Shown here piece by piece: positions 1 through 7,458 of a stretch of 13,918 bases of DNA. This stretch comes from an uncultured Ruminococcus sp. GTDB taxonomy: Bacteria; Bacillota; Clostridia; Oscillospirales; Acutalibacteraceae. The notes under the pieces are model-generated. The model did no database searches, was not told the origin of the DNA, and worked only from the letters and a program-made list of their open reading frames with translations. How positions within the stretch are numbered: the first letter of the stretch is position 1; each line of letters starts with the position of its first letter. The stretch covers positions 1 to 13,918 of the forward strand of contig CACWNZ010000027.1 in the NCBI GenBank assembly GCA_902762335.1, written 5' to 3'. Made by a program: the position numbers and the translations under genes.

Positions 1-125
1 TTATGAGCTTCGAGTTCTTTATTCTATCATAGTTCCCGTGCCTGCTGAACAGCGTATCCGATATGTCGTAAAATGAAGCTTTCTCACAGGCATGAAGCTG
101 CATTTCTTAAGAAACCTACAATAAT

Positions 126-144
126 GGCGGTGCAATGCACCGCC
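126..144 (-). terminator. Palindromic hairpin after the ATPase operon, possible terminator
   Basis: GGCGGTGCAATGCACCGCC has perfect 9-base arms around one central base, or in practice an 8-bp stem with a 3-nt loop. It lies 49 nt beyond the stop codon of the D subunit gene, the last ATPase gene. On the minus-strand transcript it is followed by ATTATTGT, a poor U tract, so termination would be weak. It also directly touches the repeat-like sequence at 144-208 and may belong to that dispersed element rather than act as a dedicated terminator. Confidence 0.4.
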
Positions 145-208
145 GATCGCAAATATTCACTTTCAAAACTATAACTGACCACTAACCACTGATCACTGGT
201 CACTATTC
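144..208. repeat. Degenerate heptamer tandem repeat with conserved flank (left copy)
   Basis: Five back-to-back heptamers fitting ACTRDYC occupy 174-208 with no spacing between units (174-180, 181-187, 188-194, 195-201, 202-208). Ahead of them, 144-160 reads CGATCGCAAATATTCAC. This matches 15 of 17 bases of 12723-12739, which stands before the second heptamer array of this window. The array overlaps the last codons and the stop of the D subunit gene. Heptameric interspersed repeats are known from cyanobacteria and are seen in Clostridia; what they do is not established. Confidence 0.7.
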
Positions 209-828
209 TCTTTGCTTTGCTTTTGCGCCTTTATCACCTTGAGCCTTGAGAATTCCTCGCGTTCCTTTTCCTCAAGTGAATCGGAAATAAACTTGACAGT
301 CTCCTCAAATCTCGGTATCATTATGTTTTTCAGAGCGTTGGCGCGCTTCTGGGTCTTTTTTATCGCATCTGCAAGGCGGTAAACGCTGTTTTCTATCTCG
401 GCTAAGTGAGCCGTAAGCCTTTTTACCTCGCGGAAGCAGACGTAAGCCTCGTCAAAGGCGGAGTTAGTCACCCCGAGACCGTAGAAAAGACTGTTTTCGC
501 TGTCGCTCTCATCTATAGTGACGATCGGTATCTCAACGCCCATTACGCTTCTGTAGCTGAGCTGAAGGGTATCGTCCTCGGGCACCGATCTTGCGATGGC
601 ATCGATATAGCCCATGGTGATATTCGCCCGCTGCAGCGCAAGATAAGCCCTGCTGTAGGTTATATCTATCTTCGTCTGTATTTCAGCAGCCTTGTCAATA
701 AGCGTCATCATTTCGCGTACGAGAATGTTGCGCTTTTTATCAAGAAGCTCATAGCCTGTTTTTGCAAGCATCAGGGACTTCTTGAAGGTCATAAGATTGC
801 CCTTGGTAGGCACAGCCTGAACAGCCAT
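193..828 (-). CDS. atpD: V/A-type ATP synthase subunit D (central rotor shaft)
   Basis: Subunit D forms the coiled-coil central shaft that turns inside the A3B3 head and, with F, links it to the C subunit and the membrane ring. The 211-residue product has the family's normal length. It starts with the typical pattern PTKGNL..FKKSLMLAKTGYELL, then a long charged helix (about residues 13-75), a globular middle, and a second long helix (about 130-205) rich in Lys, Glu and Arg. The ATG at 828 is preceded by CGGGGTG at 836-842 and lies 20 nt after the B gene stop. An internal ATG at codon 13 would remove the conserved N-terminus. The last codons (NSDQ and stop) lie in a heptamer repeat, so the extreme C-terminus was probably altered by repeat growth. 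It is the last gene of the operon. Confidence 0.95.
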   Translation of the reverse strand: MAVQAVPTKGNLMTFKKSLMLAKTGYELLDKKRNILVREMMTLIDKAAEIQTKIDITYSRAYLALQRANITMGYIDAIARSVPEDDTLQLSYRSVMGVEIPIVTIDESDSENSLFYGLGVTNSAFDEAYVCFREVKRLTAHLAEIENSVYRLADAIKKTQKRANALKNIMIPRFEETVKFISDSLEEKEREEFSRLKVIKAQKQSKENSDQ

Positions 829-848
829 GTAAATTCACCCCGCAGTCA

Positions 849-2297
849 TCAGGCATCGTCGTCGGCAGAGCCGTCCGATGCGGCGTTGTCGGCAAAGGTA
901 CGGAAGCTGAGATTGTCCGAATCGCTGATATAATACTTGTCAAGAAGCGCATCGTCCACACGGTCAAGCTCTGTTCTCGGCAGTGTCGAGAGCAGTTTCC
1001 AGCCGAGGTCAAGGCTCTGTTCTATAGTTCTGTTCTCGTGGAAACCCTGATTTACGAAATACTGCTCAAACAGCTTGCCGAACTGCATATATTTCTTGTC
1101 AACGGGAGAAAGCTCCTCTTCGCCTATTACCGAGGCGAGCGAACGCGCGTCCTGCACCCTTGCATAAGAGGCGAAAAGCTGATTTGCAAGAGCCTGATGA
1201 TCGGCTCTCGTGTAGCCCTCGCCTATGCCGTCCTTCATAAGACGGGAGAGAGAGGGGAGTACCGATACGGGCGGATAGAAGCCCGCGCCCTCAAGCTGTC
1301 TGTCCAGAACGATCTGACCCTCGGTGATATAGCCCGTAAGGTCGGGCACGGGGTGGGTTATGTCGTCGTTGGGCATTGTGAGTATGGGTATCTGAGTGAC
1401 CGAGCCGCTGCTGCCCTTTATCATGCCCGCGCGCTCATAGAGAGAGGCGAGGTCTGAATAAAGATAGCCCGGAAAGCCCTTTCTGCCGGGTATCTCGCCC
1501 TTTGATGAGGAGAACTCACGCAGAGCCTCGGCATACGAGGTCATATCCGTCATTATGACGAGAACGTGCATATTGCATTCAAACGCAAGATACTCCGCAG
1601 CAGTTAGCGCGCAGCGGGGAGTGAGCGTTCTTTCGATTATCGGGTCGTTGGCAAGATTGAGGAACATAACGACCCTTGAGAGAACGCCGCTTTTTTCAAA
1701 GCTCCTGCGGAAATAATCGGCGACGTCGTTTTTAACGCCCATAGCGGCAAACACTATGCCGAATTTATTATCGCCGTCGCTGTCTGATATTTTTGCCTGT
1801 CTTACTATCTGCACGGCAAGCTCGTTGTGCTTCATGCCGGAGCCGGAGAAGATAGGCAGCTTCTGTCCTCTTATGAGGGTCATAAGGGTGTCTATGGTGG
1901 AGATGCCCGTATTTATATAGTTTCTCGGATAAACGCGGGAAACGGGGTTCATCGGGGTGCCGTTGACGTTTGCCCTTTTTACGGGGTATATCTCACCGAG
2001 CCCGTCGATAGGCGTGCCCGCGCCGCTGAACACACGACCCATTATTTCGGGAGAGAGAGGAAGCTCCATGGGTCTTGCCCTGAGTCTCGTTCTCGTATTG
2101 TCGAGGGAAATAGACTTCGTTCCCTCAAATACCTGCACGACGATGCGCTTTCCGTCTATCTGAACTATCCTTCCGTGACGGCAGGTTCCGTTATCCAGCC
2201 TGATGTCTACCATTTCCTCAAACGAGGCGTTTTCCACGTTATCAAGCATTATAAGAGAGCCGTTTATCTCCTTGACACCGACGTAATCTAAAACCAT
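849..2297 (-). CDS. atpB: V/A-type ATP synthase subunit B (non-catalytic head subunit)
   Basis: Subunit B alternates with A in the soluble hexameric head and lends residues to the catalytic sites at the A-B interface. The 482 residues match the family from end to end. There is an N-terminal barrel (1-75), SGSGMKHNEL (151-160) where A has its P-loop, MTDMTSYAEALREFS (249-263), a GEIPGRKGFPGYL stretch from 267, and PSLSRLM around 348-354, where Arg352 is the likely arginine finger. The degenerate P-loop confirms B rather than A. After KYY the protein carries about 26 extra residues, ending in an acidic tail (SDGSADDDA), beyond the usual length of about 460. The ATG at 2297 has AAGGATG at 2306-2312 and lies 18 nt after the A gene stop. 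The block from 249 on, intact here, is the counterpart of what A has lost. Confidence 0.96.
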   Translation of the reverse strand: MVLDYVGVKEINGSLIMLDNVENASFEEMVDIRLDNGTCRHGRIVQIDGKRIVVQVFEGTKSISLDNTRTRLRARPMELPLSPEIMGRVFSGAGTPIDGLGEIYPVKRANVNGTPMNPVSRVYPRNYINTGISTIDTLMTLIRGQKLPIFSGSGMKHNELAVQIVRQAKISDSDGDNKFGIVFAAMGVKNDVADYFRRSFEKSGVLSRVVMFLNLANDPIIERTLTPRCALTAAEYLAFECNMHVLVIMTDMTSYAEALREFSSSKGEIPGRKGFPGYLYSDLASLYERAGMIKGSSGSVTQIPILTMPNDDITHPVPDLTGYITEGQIVLDRQLEGAGFYPPVSVLPSLSRLMKDGIGEGYTRADHQALANQLFASYARVQDARSLASVIGEEELSPVDKKYMQFGKLFEQYFVNQGFHENRTIEQSLDLGWKLLSTLPRTELDRVDDALLDKYYISDSDNLSFRTFADNAASDGSADDDA

Positions 2298-2315
2298 TCA
2301 ATTCACATCCTTATT

Positions 2316-3020
2316 TCAGGCGGTAAGCTCTGCGAGCGCCTTGTCTATATCCGAGATGAGCGTATCGAAAAGCTCGGGCCTGCTGTTGGGTATATCGTAC
2401 TTCATTTTTGCAAGGCGCTCAAAAAGACCGAGCTCGGTTATCCTTGAAATAGGTATAGCCGCCGCGATTATCTTTTTAGCCTTGTTATAAAGGTGGAGTA
2501 TCGCCTTCATCATGAGCTTCTGCTTTTCAAGCGGAACGAAGGTGTCGTCCGCGTGAAAGGCGTTCTGCTGCAGAAAGCCTACTCTTATTGCCTTTGCCGT
2601 TTCGATGACGAGCTTCTGGTCGTCGGGCAGAACGTCCGAGCCGATGAGCTTTACTATCTCCATAAGCGAGCTTTCCTCGTGCAGGATCGCCGTTATCTTG
2701 TTTCTGTATTTTATGAAGTCGTCGCCGAGATTCTCTCTGAACCACGGGTCGAGATCGGTAAAGTATTCGCTGTAGCTGTTCATCCAGTTGATAGCGGGGT
2801 AATGCCTTGCGTATGCAAGCGCCTTGTCGAGAGCCCAGAAGCAGCGCGTAAAGCGCTTGGTGTTCTGTGTTACGGGCTCAGAAAAGTCCGAGCCCTGCGG
2901 CGATACAGCGCCGATTATCGTTACCGAGCCCTCTTTGCCGCACAGCGTATCTACTCGTCCCGCTCTATCATAGAACTCGGAAAGTCTTGAGGGCAGATAT
3001 GCGGGGAAGCCCTCTTCTGC
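2316..3020 (-). other. Second-frame C-terminal part of the broken subunit A
   Basis: This 235-codon stretch (stop included) is in a different frame from the first 340 codons of the A gene. It opens with AEEGFPAYLPSRLSEFYDRAG and continues with GSVTIIGAVSPQGSDFSEPV, the conserved A-subunit segment that follows the Walker B region, and then the C-terminal helical domain. The first ATG in this frame is at 2783 (MNSYSEYF) and has no ribosome-binding sequence in front of it. It is therefore unlikely to be made as a separate protein. Confidence 0.8.
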
Positions 3021-4045
3021 GGGCTGAGAGCCTCGGCCCAGCGGGAGGTGGAGTCCGCCATTATTGCAACGTGATAACCCATATCGCGGTAGTATTCGGC
3101 AAGGGTAAGTCCCGTATAGATAGATGCCTCACGGGCGGCAACGGGCATATTCGAGGTGTTTGCTATAAGCACCGTTCTGTCCGTCATGGGTCTGCCCGAT
3201 TTCGGGTCGATAAGCTCCGAGAACTCGTCGAGCACCCGGCTCACCTCGTTCCCGCGCTCGCCGCAGCCGACGTATACTATAATATCTGCGTCGCACCATT
3301 TTGCAAGCTGGTGCTGGGTCATGGTCTTTCCCGTGCCGAAGCCTCCGGGTATAGCCGCCGTGCCGCCCTTTGAAATGGGGAACATGGTGTCTATGACCCT
3401 CTGACCCGTGATGAGCGGAACGGTAGCGGGCTGTCTTTCCTTGCAGGGGCGCGCGCTTCTTATGGGCCATTTCTGACACAGAGTAAGCTCGTGCAGCCCG
3501 CCCTTGTCGTCCTCTATAGTGACGATAGTGTCGTTAAGCCTGTATTTGCCGTCGGGAGCGGTCTTTACCACCTTGCCGCCCAGCAGCGGGGGTACGGTAA
3601 AGCGATGCTCTATTATCGGCGTTTCGGGGCAGGTCGCGTATATCATACCGCCCGAAAGCTCGTCGCCCTTTTTTACCCTGACGGTAACGTCCCACTGCTT
3701 TTCGGGGTCGAGAGGGGATACCGCTGCGCCTCTTGATATGAACGAGCCGCTCTGCTCCTCTATCGCCTTAAGGGGGCGCTCTATGCCGTCGAATATGTTA
3801 TCGATGATGCCCGGCCCTAAGAGAACGTTCATCGGAGCGCCGGTGCCGACTATGGGGTCGCCGGGCTTAAGACCTGTTGTTTCCTCATAGACCTGAACGG
3901 TCGTGAATTTGTCGTTGATGCCGATTATCTCACCGACAAGACGGGCGTCGCCGACGTAGACCATCTCCATCATTGAGAAGCTGCGCGTATTTCTGACGGT
4001 AACAACAGGACCGTTTATTCCGTAAATAACATCGTTTGCTGTCAT
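2316..4045 (-). pseudogene. atpA: V/A-type ATP synthase subunit A (catalytic), broken by a frame-shifting deletion
   Basis: Subunit A binds and hydrolyses or makes ATP in the A3B3 head. The first frame (4045 to 3026) gives 340 good residues: N-terminal barrel, the A-specific insertion (about 110-190), the P-loop GGFGTGKT at 234-241, GERGNE at 262-267 with the catalytic Glu263, and MADSTSRWAEAL at 329-340. Family members continue with about 11 residues resembling REMSGRLEEMP, then AEEG. Here only AGCCC (3025-3021) lies between the codons for EAL and AEEG. About 28 nt are therefore missing, and the original frame runs out after 24 wrong residues at the stop at 2951. The correct frame resumes at 3020 and runs to the stop at 2316 (234 residues). 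Together 340+11+234 gives about 585, the normal length. The ATG at 4045 has GGGAAGG upstream. It is either a true lesion or a sequence or assembly error; the neighbouring subunit genes look intact. Confidence 0.88.
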
Positions 4046-4068
4046 CTGATAAACCTTCCCATTCTTTA

Positions 4069-4668
4069 TTATTCTGTGACGGAGAGCCCCGAGTGCTCAT
4101 GGAACCATTCTCTCTGATACGAAAGCTTCGTATCAAGGGTTTCGTCCGCGACAAGTCCCATGCTGCGGCTCATTCCCGTAATACCGCCTATCCTGATCTC
4201 GTCCGTGCTCATCAGCGTACATCTGCCTCCAAAGGGGGCGGTCAGCATTTTCTCGTATTTCATGTCGCACTCTCTTACGTACAGCACGACCTCGCCTTCC
4301 GTAAGCACGCGGCTTACGGCTTCGGCGCTTTTTTCGAGCAGTGCGGGGTATTTGTCGGTTTTGGTAAAGTCTATGAGTTTTTTCTCTGCCTTGGCAAAGA
4401 CCTCGTCCTCTATCTGTCTGCGCCTCTCAAATATCCTTATTCTGCTTTCGCTCTCTGCCCTTGAAAGCTCACTCGAGATCCTGTTGTTTATATCCGCCAT
4501 TTTTTTCTGTATGAGCTCGTAGGCTTCCTTGATGCCCTCTTCCTCGGCGATGTTGAGCTCACGCTCTCTGAACTCCTCTGCCTCGCTGCGCAGCTTTCCG
4601 CGCTGCTCCTCGGCATATTTTTCAATAGCCTTCAAAAAATTATCCGTTTTGCTTACAGTATCGGGCAT
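4069..4668 (-). CDS. atpE: V/A-type ATP synthase subunit E (peripheral stalk)
   Basis: Subunit E pairs with the G/H subunit to form the outer stalks that hold the A3B3 head still against rotor torque. The 199-residue product is of normal size. Residues 1-110 are a continuous charged helix rich in Glu, Lys and Arg (for example KYAEEQRGKLRSEAEEF). The globular C-terminal part contains IGGITGMSRSMGLVADETLDT followed by a final ...REWFHEH segment, matching the family, whose C-terminal domain contacts the top of B. The ATG at 4668 is preceded by a strong GGAGGTGAG and lies 19 nt after the F stop. Its own stop is 23 nt before the A start. No abnormality is seen. Confidence 0.94.
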   Translation of the reverse strand: MPDTVSKTDNFLKAIEKYAEEQRGKLRSEAEEFRERELNIAEEEGIKEAYELIQKKMADINNRISSELSRAESESRIRIFERRRQIEDEVFAKAEKKLIDFTKTDKYPALLEKSAEAVSRVLTEGEVVLYVRECDMKYEKMLTAPFGGRCTLMSTDEIRIGGITGMSRSMGLVADETLDTKLSYQREWFHEHSGLSVTE

Positions 4669-4687
4669 GATCTCACCTCCGTACGGC

Positions 4688-4996
4688 TTAAATTTTTACT
4701 CCTATTGCTTCCCTTACGTAGCGGGTTATCGAATCCTTCGAGCGCCCGCTGCCGTGTCTGTCGGGTATCTCAACGATGAGCGGCTGCTTTCTCTTCAGCT
4801 TGAGGTCATAAACAAGCTCGGGGCAGAGACTCACAAGTCTTTCCGTCATAAGAATGACCGCGACGTCCTCCATTTCCATAGCTTCCTTAAGGGCATCGCG
4901 CACCTCTTTGTCCTCATGTACGACCACGCCGTTTATCCCCGCAAGATGCATACCCATCATCGTGTCTACGTTGTCGCTTATTAAATAGAATTTCAT
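4688..4996 (-). CDS. atpF: V/A-type ATP synthase subunit F (rotor, D partner)
   Basis: This small soluble subunit binds the D shaft at the base of the head. The 102 residues match the family length of about 100 and the expected Rossmann-like pattern. There is an opening strand, FYLISD, then a G-x-x-LAGING turn, VAVILMTERLV in the middle and PLIVEIPDRHGSG near the end, the hallmark motif before the C-terminal helix. The ATG at 4996 is preceded by GGTGAG. The gene sits between K and E, with gaps of 24 nt and 19 nt. In many archaeal and enterococcal operons F lies after C and before A, so its position here is a lineage feature. Confidence 0.93.
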   Translation of the reverse strand: MKFYLISDNVDTMMGMHLAGINGVVVHEDKEVRDALKEAMEMEDVAVILMTERLVSLCPELVYDLKLKRKQPLIVEIPDRHGSGRSKDSITRYVREAIGVKI

Positions 4997-5020
4997 AAGC
5001 TCACCAGCCTTTTTGAAATA

Positions 5021-5464
5021 TCAGACCTTTGAGATTATAAGAATAGAAACGAGAAGTCCGTACAGAGCAACGCCCTCGCCGAGCGCAACGAAGATAAGCG
5101 CCTTACCGAAGGCCTTGGGGTCCTCGCTGGTAGCGCCTATAGCTGCGGGCGCCGCGTTTCCTACCGCGATGCCGCCGCCGATGCCCGAAATACCCGTTGC
5201 AAGGGCTGCGCCTATCATCGCAAGTCCGAAGTCCTTTGTTGCCGCCTCTTTTGCTGCCTCAGCCGCATCTGCCGCATCGCCTGCCGCAAACGCCGTTACA
5301 GCCGCCACGGTAAGACATACCGCGCCTACCGCCGCAAAGGCTCCTATCTGAGAGAGAACTGCTCTTTTTCTTGTATGTCTGCCTGAGGATACGCTCTTAT
5401 ATGCGTAGATCACAGAGCCGACAAGGAAAATTACGGGTACTGCCATTAAAATATATTCCAACAT
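5021..5464 (-). CDS. atpK: V/A-type ATP synthase subunit K (membrane rotor ring)
   Basis: Subunit K forms the ion-carrying membrane ring. The 147-residue product has four hydrophobic segments: about 3-22, 37-61, 79-110 and 118-144. Only the last two form a recognisable c-type hairpin, with the Gly-rich helix GISGIGGGIAVG (91-102), the loop SEDPKAFG (113-120) and FVALGEGVALYG (125-136), where Glu130 is the ion-binding carboxylate. The first two segments, separated by the basic loop SSGRHTRKR, and the Ala/Glu/Asp-rich linker 63-77 are typical of clostridial K proteins and have no second carboxylate. Tyr135 lies five residues after Glu130, as in sodium-type c subunits, but the Gln that helps bind sodium in the first hairpin helix appears replaced by Val101. 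Ion specificity is therefore open. The ATG at 5464 has CGGAGGA at 5472-5478. Confidence 0.92.
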   Translation of the reverse strand: MLEYILMAVPVIFLVGSVIYAYKSVSSGRHTRKRAVLSQIGAFAAVGAVCLTVAAVTAFAAGDAADAAEAAKEAATKDFGLAMIGAALATGISGIGGGIAVGNAAPAAIGATSEDPKAFGKALIFVALGEGVALYGLLVSILIISKV

Positions 5465-5498
5465 AGTAAGATCCTCCGTTTTCTTTTATTTTGTTCCT

Positions 5499-7439
5499 TT
5501 ACTTCAGCTTTTTTGCCGTAACGGGTGTGAAGGGACGTCCTTCACCGATATAGAAGCGGCTGAAGATCTCGTAATAGTCGAGCCTGAGCACCTGTATGGC
5601 AACGAGAAGCGCCTCAAGAGCCATAACTATGCCGTTGCCTATAATGAGTATCACCGTATAGCCTACGGCGCCGCCCACCATCTCGGCAAGGGTGAACACC
5701 ACGAGCATCATGCCCGCATGAACGAGTATATACGCGCCTACACGCAGGAAGGACATCGTATTAGTGACGTAGCTCAGGCAGATCTCGAACACCTCGAAGA
5801 AGCTCTGGGTGCAGTATTCGCCCCAACTCTTGGGCTGCCAATTCTTTTTGCCCTCTGCAAGCCTTCCGAGAGGCTCTCTGAGGAACATGAGAACGAGGGG
5901 CAGGATTATCAGACCTGAAATATAGGCTGCGTTCATAAGCTCTATTCCGAGAAGCATCTGGCATACAAGACCTGCGACCAGCGAAACATAGAACACAAAG
6001 CCCGAAATTCCGTTCGGCCCGAAGAAGGCGCTTTCAAAGTCGCGCCGCTTGAGCGACGAAACGATATTGGCTATCATGGCTATGGCTATGGTCACTATTC
6101 CTATTCCTACCGAGCCGTAGATTATAAGGTTTATGCTGTCGGGCTCCATTACCTCTATGAGCTTTCCCTGTGTGCCGAATATCGCCCTGTGTACGGGGGT
6201 GAGCAGCTCCTCAAAGCCGAATACCGAGCCGTACAGAAAGCCGAAGATCATGCCCATGATACCGCAGGGAACGAGTATCCTGCCGATCTCCATTTTCTTG
6301 AACTTATACATAAGGAAGCCTATAAGGGCGACCACAAAGCCCTGACCTACGTCTCCGAACATGATGCCGAAGAACAGCGTATAGGTAAACGCCACAAAGG
6401 CGGTGGGGTCTATTTCGTTGTGGCAGGGCAGACCGTACATCTTTACATAGAACTCGTAGCGCCTTATAAAGGGCGGGTTCTTTAATATGACGGGCGGGGT
6501 CTGGTTCCTTACGTCCTTTGAGTCGCTGAGAGAATACTCAACGCTTGAAATGCTGTCAAGCTTTTTTGTAAAAAGCTTTTCCTTGTCTGCGGGTATCCAC
6601 CCTACTAAAATAAAGCTTTTGTGATAGCGATAGGCAAAACGCTTTATCTCGTTGTAGGAGTTCATTTCTTCAAGCCGTACGAAGCAGGAAAGGCATTTTG
6701 ATCTTTCCTTTTCCCAGAACTTGTTGATGACCTCCTGTTCGTTTTTGAGCTTTAGTTCAAGCTCGCTGAGCTTTGTCTGAAGCGTTCTCATATAGTCGTC
6801 GGGCTTGCCCGCAATGGGCGGCACCTCAAGGCGCTCGAAGAACAGAGACGAAAAGATCCTGTCTATCTCGTTTTTCTGTTCGGGTATAGTAAAATATGCG
6901 CCCCAATAATGAGTATCGTCGTTTGTAAACGGAAAGAAAATGGCGTATTGATTGGAAGAATATTCCGAAAGCTTCTCGTAGCTCTCTTTCGGCAGTCTGC
7001 CGAAATTCGCCGTGATATATCTGCATTCGGATATCTCCGTGAAATCGATGTCGCAGCCTGTAAAATGCTCCACCTGTTCGATAGAGCGCCTGCATTCGTC
7101 GATCTCCTGTTCGATAAGCAGCTTTTTGCTTATCATTCCGTCCGTTTCGTCTACAAACCTTTTAGCATAATCCAGCACCTCGCTCTCGCTGTCCTTCATA
7201 GCCTCGGCTTCGCCGCTCGTCAGACTGAAGCCCGCAAGCTCACAGGTATTCTTCAGCTGCTGTATGGGCTGGGCATAGGGATTCTTGTCGTTCAGGGGAA
7301 CAAAGCTTTTTGTGTCCGAATAGAACGACATGGCGTCGTCCGGCTGAAAAGCGCAGGTATCTCCGCAGAACTTGATGACCTCGTCAAGCTGCGGCATCAA
7401 GCCGATGATGCTGATAGCCTTTACCGGTTTTACAGACAA
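5499..7439 (-). CDS. atpI: V/A-type ATP synthase subunit I (membrane stator)
   Basis: Subunit I is the a-subunit homologue: it anchors the peripheral stalks and forms the two ion half-channels against the K ring. The 646 residues are of normal length. Residues 1-330 form the soluble arm, with a coiled region at about 215-245. About 340-615 contains several membrane helices, beginning with PTAFVAFTYTLFFGIMFGD. SFLRVGAYILVHAG (563-576) carries Arg566, and VLRLDYYEIFSRFY followed by GRPFTP carries Arg619; these are the positions of the conserved channel arginines. The start is TTG at 7437-7439, set by a perfect AGGAGGTGA at 7444-7452. The next in-frame ATG (codon 15) would cut into the first strand. 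The C gene stop is 19 nt upstream. Confidence 0.95.
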   Translation of the reverse strand: MSVKPVKAISIIGLMPQLDEVIKFCGDTCAFQPDDAMSFYSDTKSFVPLNDKNPYAQPIQQLKNTCELAGFSLTSGEAEAMKDSESEVLDYAKRFVDETDGMISKKLLIEQEIDECRRSIEQVEHFTGCDIDFTEISECRYITANFGRLPKESYEKLSEYSSNQYAIFFPFTNDDTHYWGAYFTIPEQKNEIDRIFSSLFFERLEVPPIAGKPDDYMRTLQTKLSELELKLKNEQEVINKFWEKERSKCLSCFVRLEEMNSYNEIKRFAYRYHKSFILVGWIPADKEKLFTKKLDSISSVEYSLSDSKDVRNQTPPVILKNPPFIRRYEFYVKMYGLPCHNEIDPTAFVAFTYTLFFGIMFGDVGQGFVVALIGFLMYKFKKMEIGRILVPCGIMGMIFGFLYGSVFGFEELLTPVHRAIFGTQGKLIEVMEPDSINLIIYGSVGIGIVTIAIAMIANIVSSLKRRDFESAFFGPNGISGFVFYVSLVAGLVCQMLLGIELMNAAYISGLIILPLVLMFLREPLGRLAEGKKNWQPKSWGEYCTQSFFEVFEICLSYVTNTMSFLRVGAYILVHAGMMLVVFTLAEMVGGAVGYTVILIIGNGIVMALEALLVAIQVLRLDYYEIFSRFYIGEGRPFTPVTAKKLK

Positions 7440-7458
7440 AGTATCACCTCCTCAAATT

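Noticed and set aside
1..125. Partial gene at the left edge
   Set aside because: Neither strand shows a frame with a convincing start or family match. I see only the palindrome and repeat that follow it.
2951..3061. Programmed ribosomal frameshift in subunit A
   Set aside because: There is no slippery heptamer at the junction, and a conserved stretch of about 11 residues is missing as well as the frame. A simple deletion explains both.
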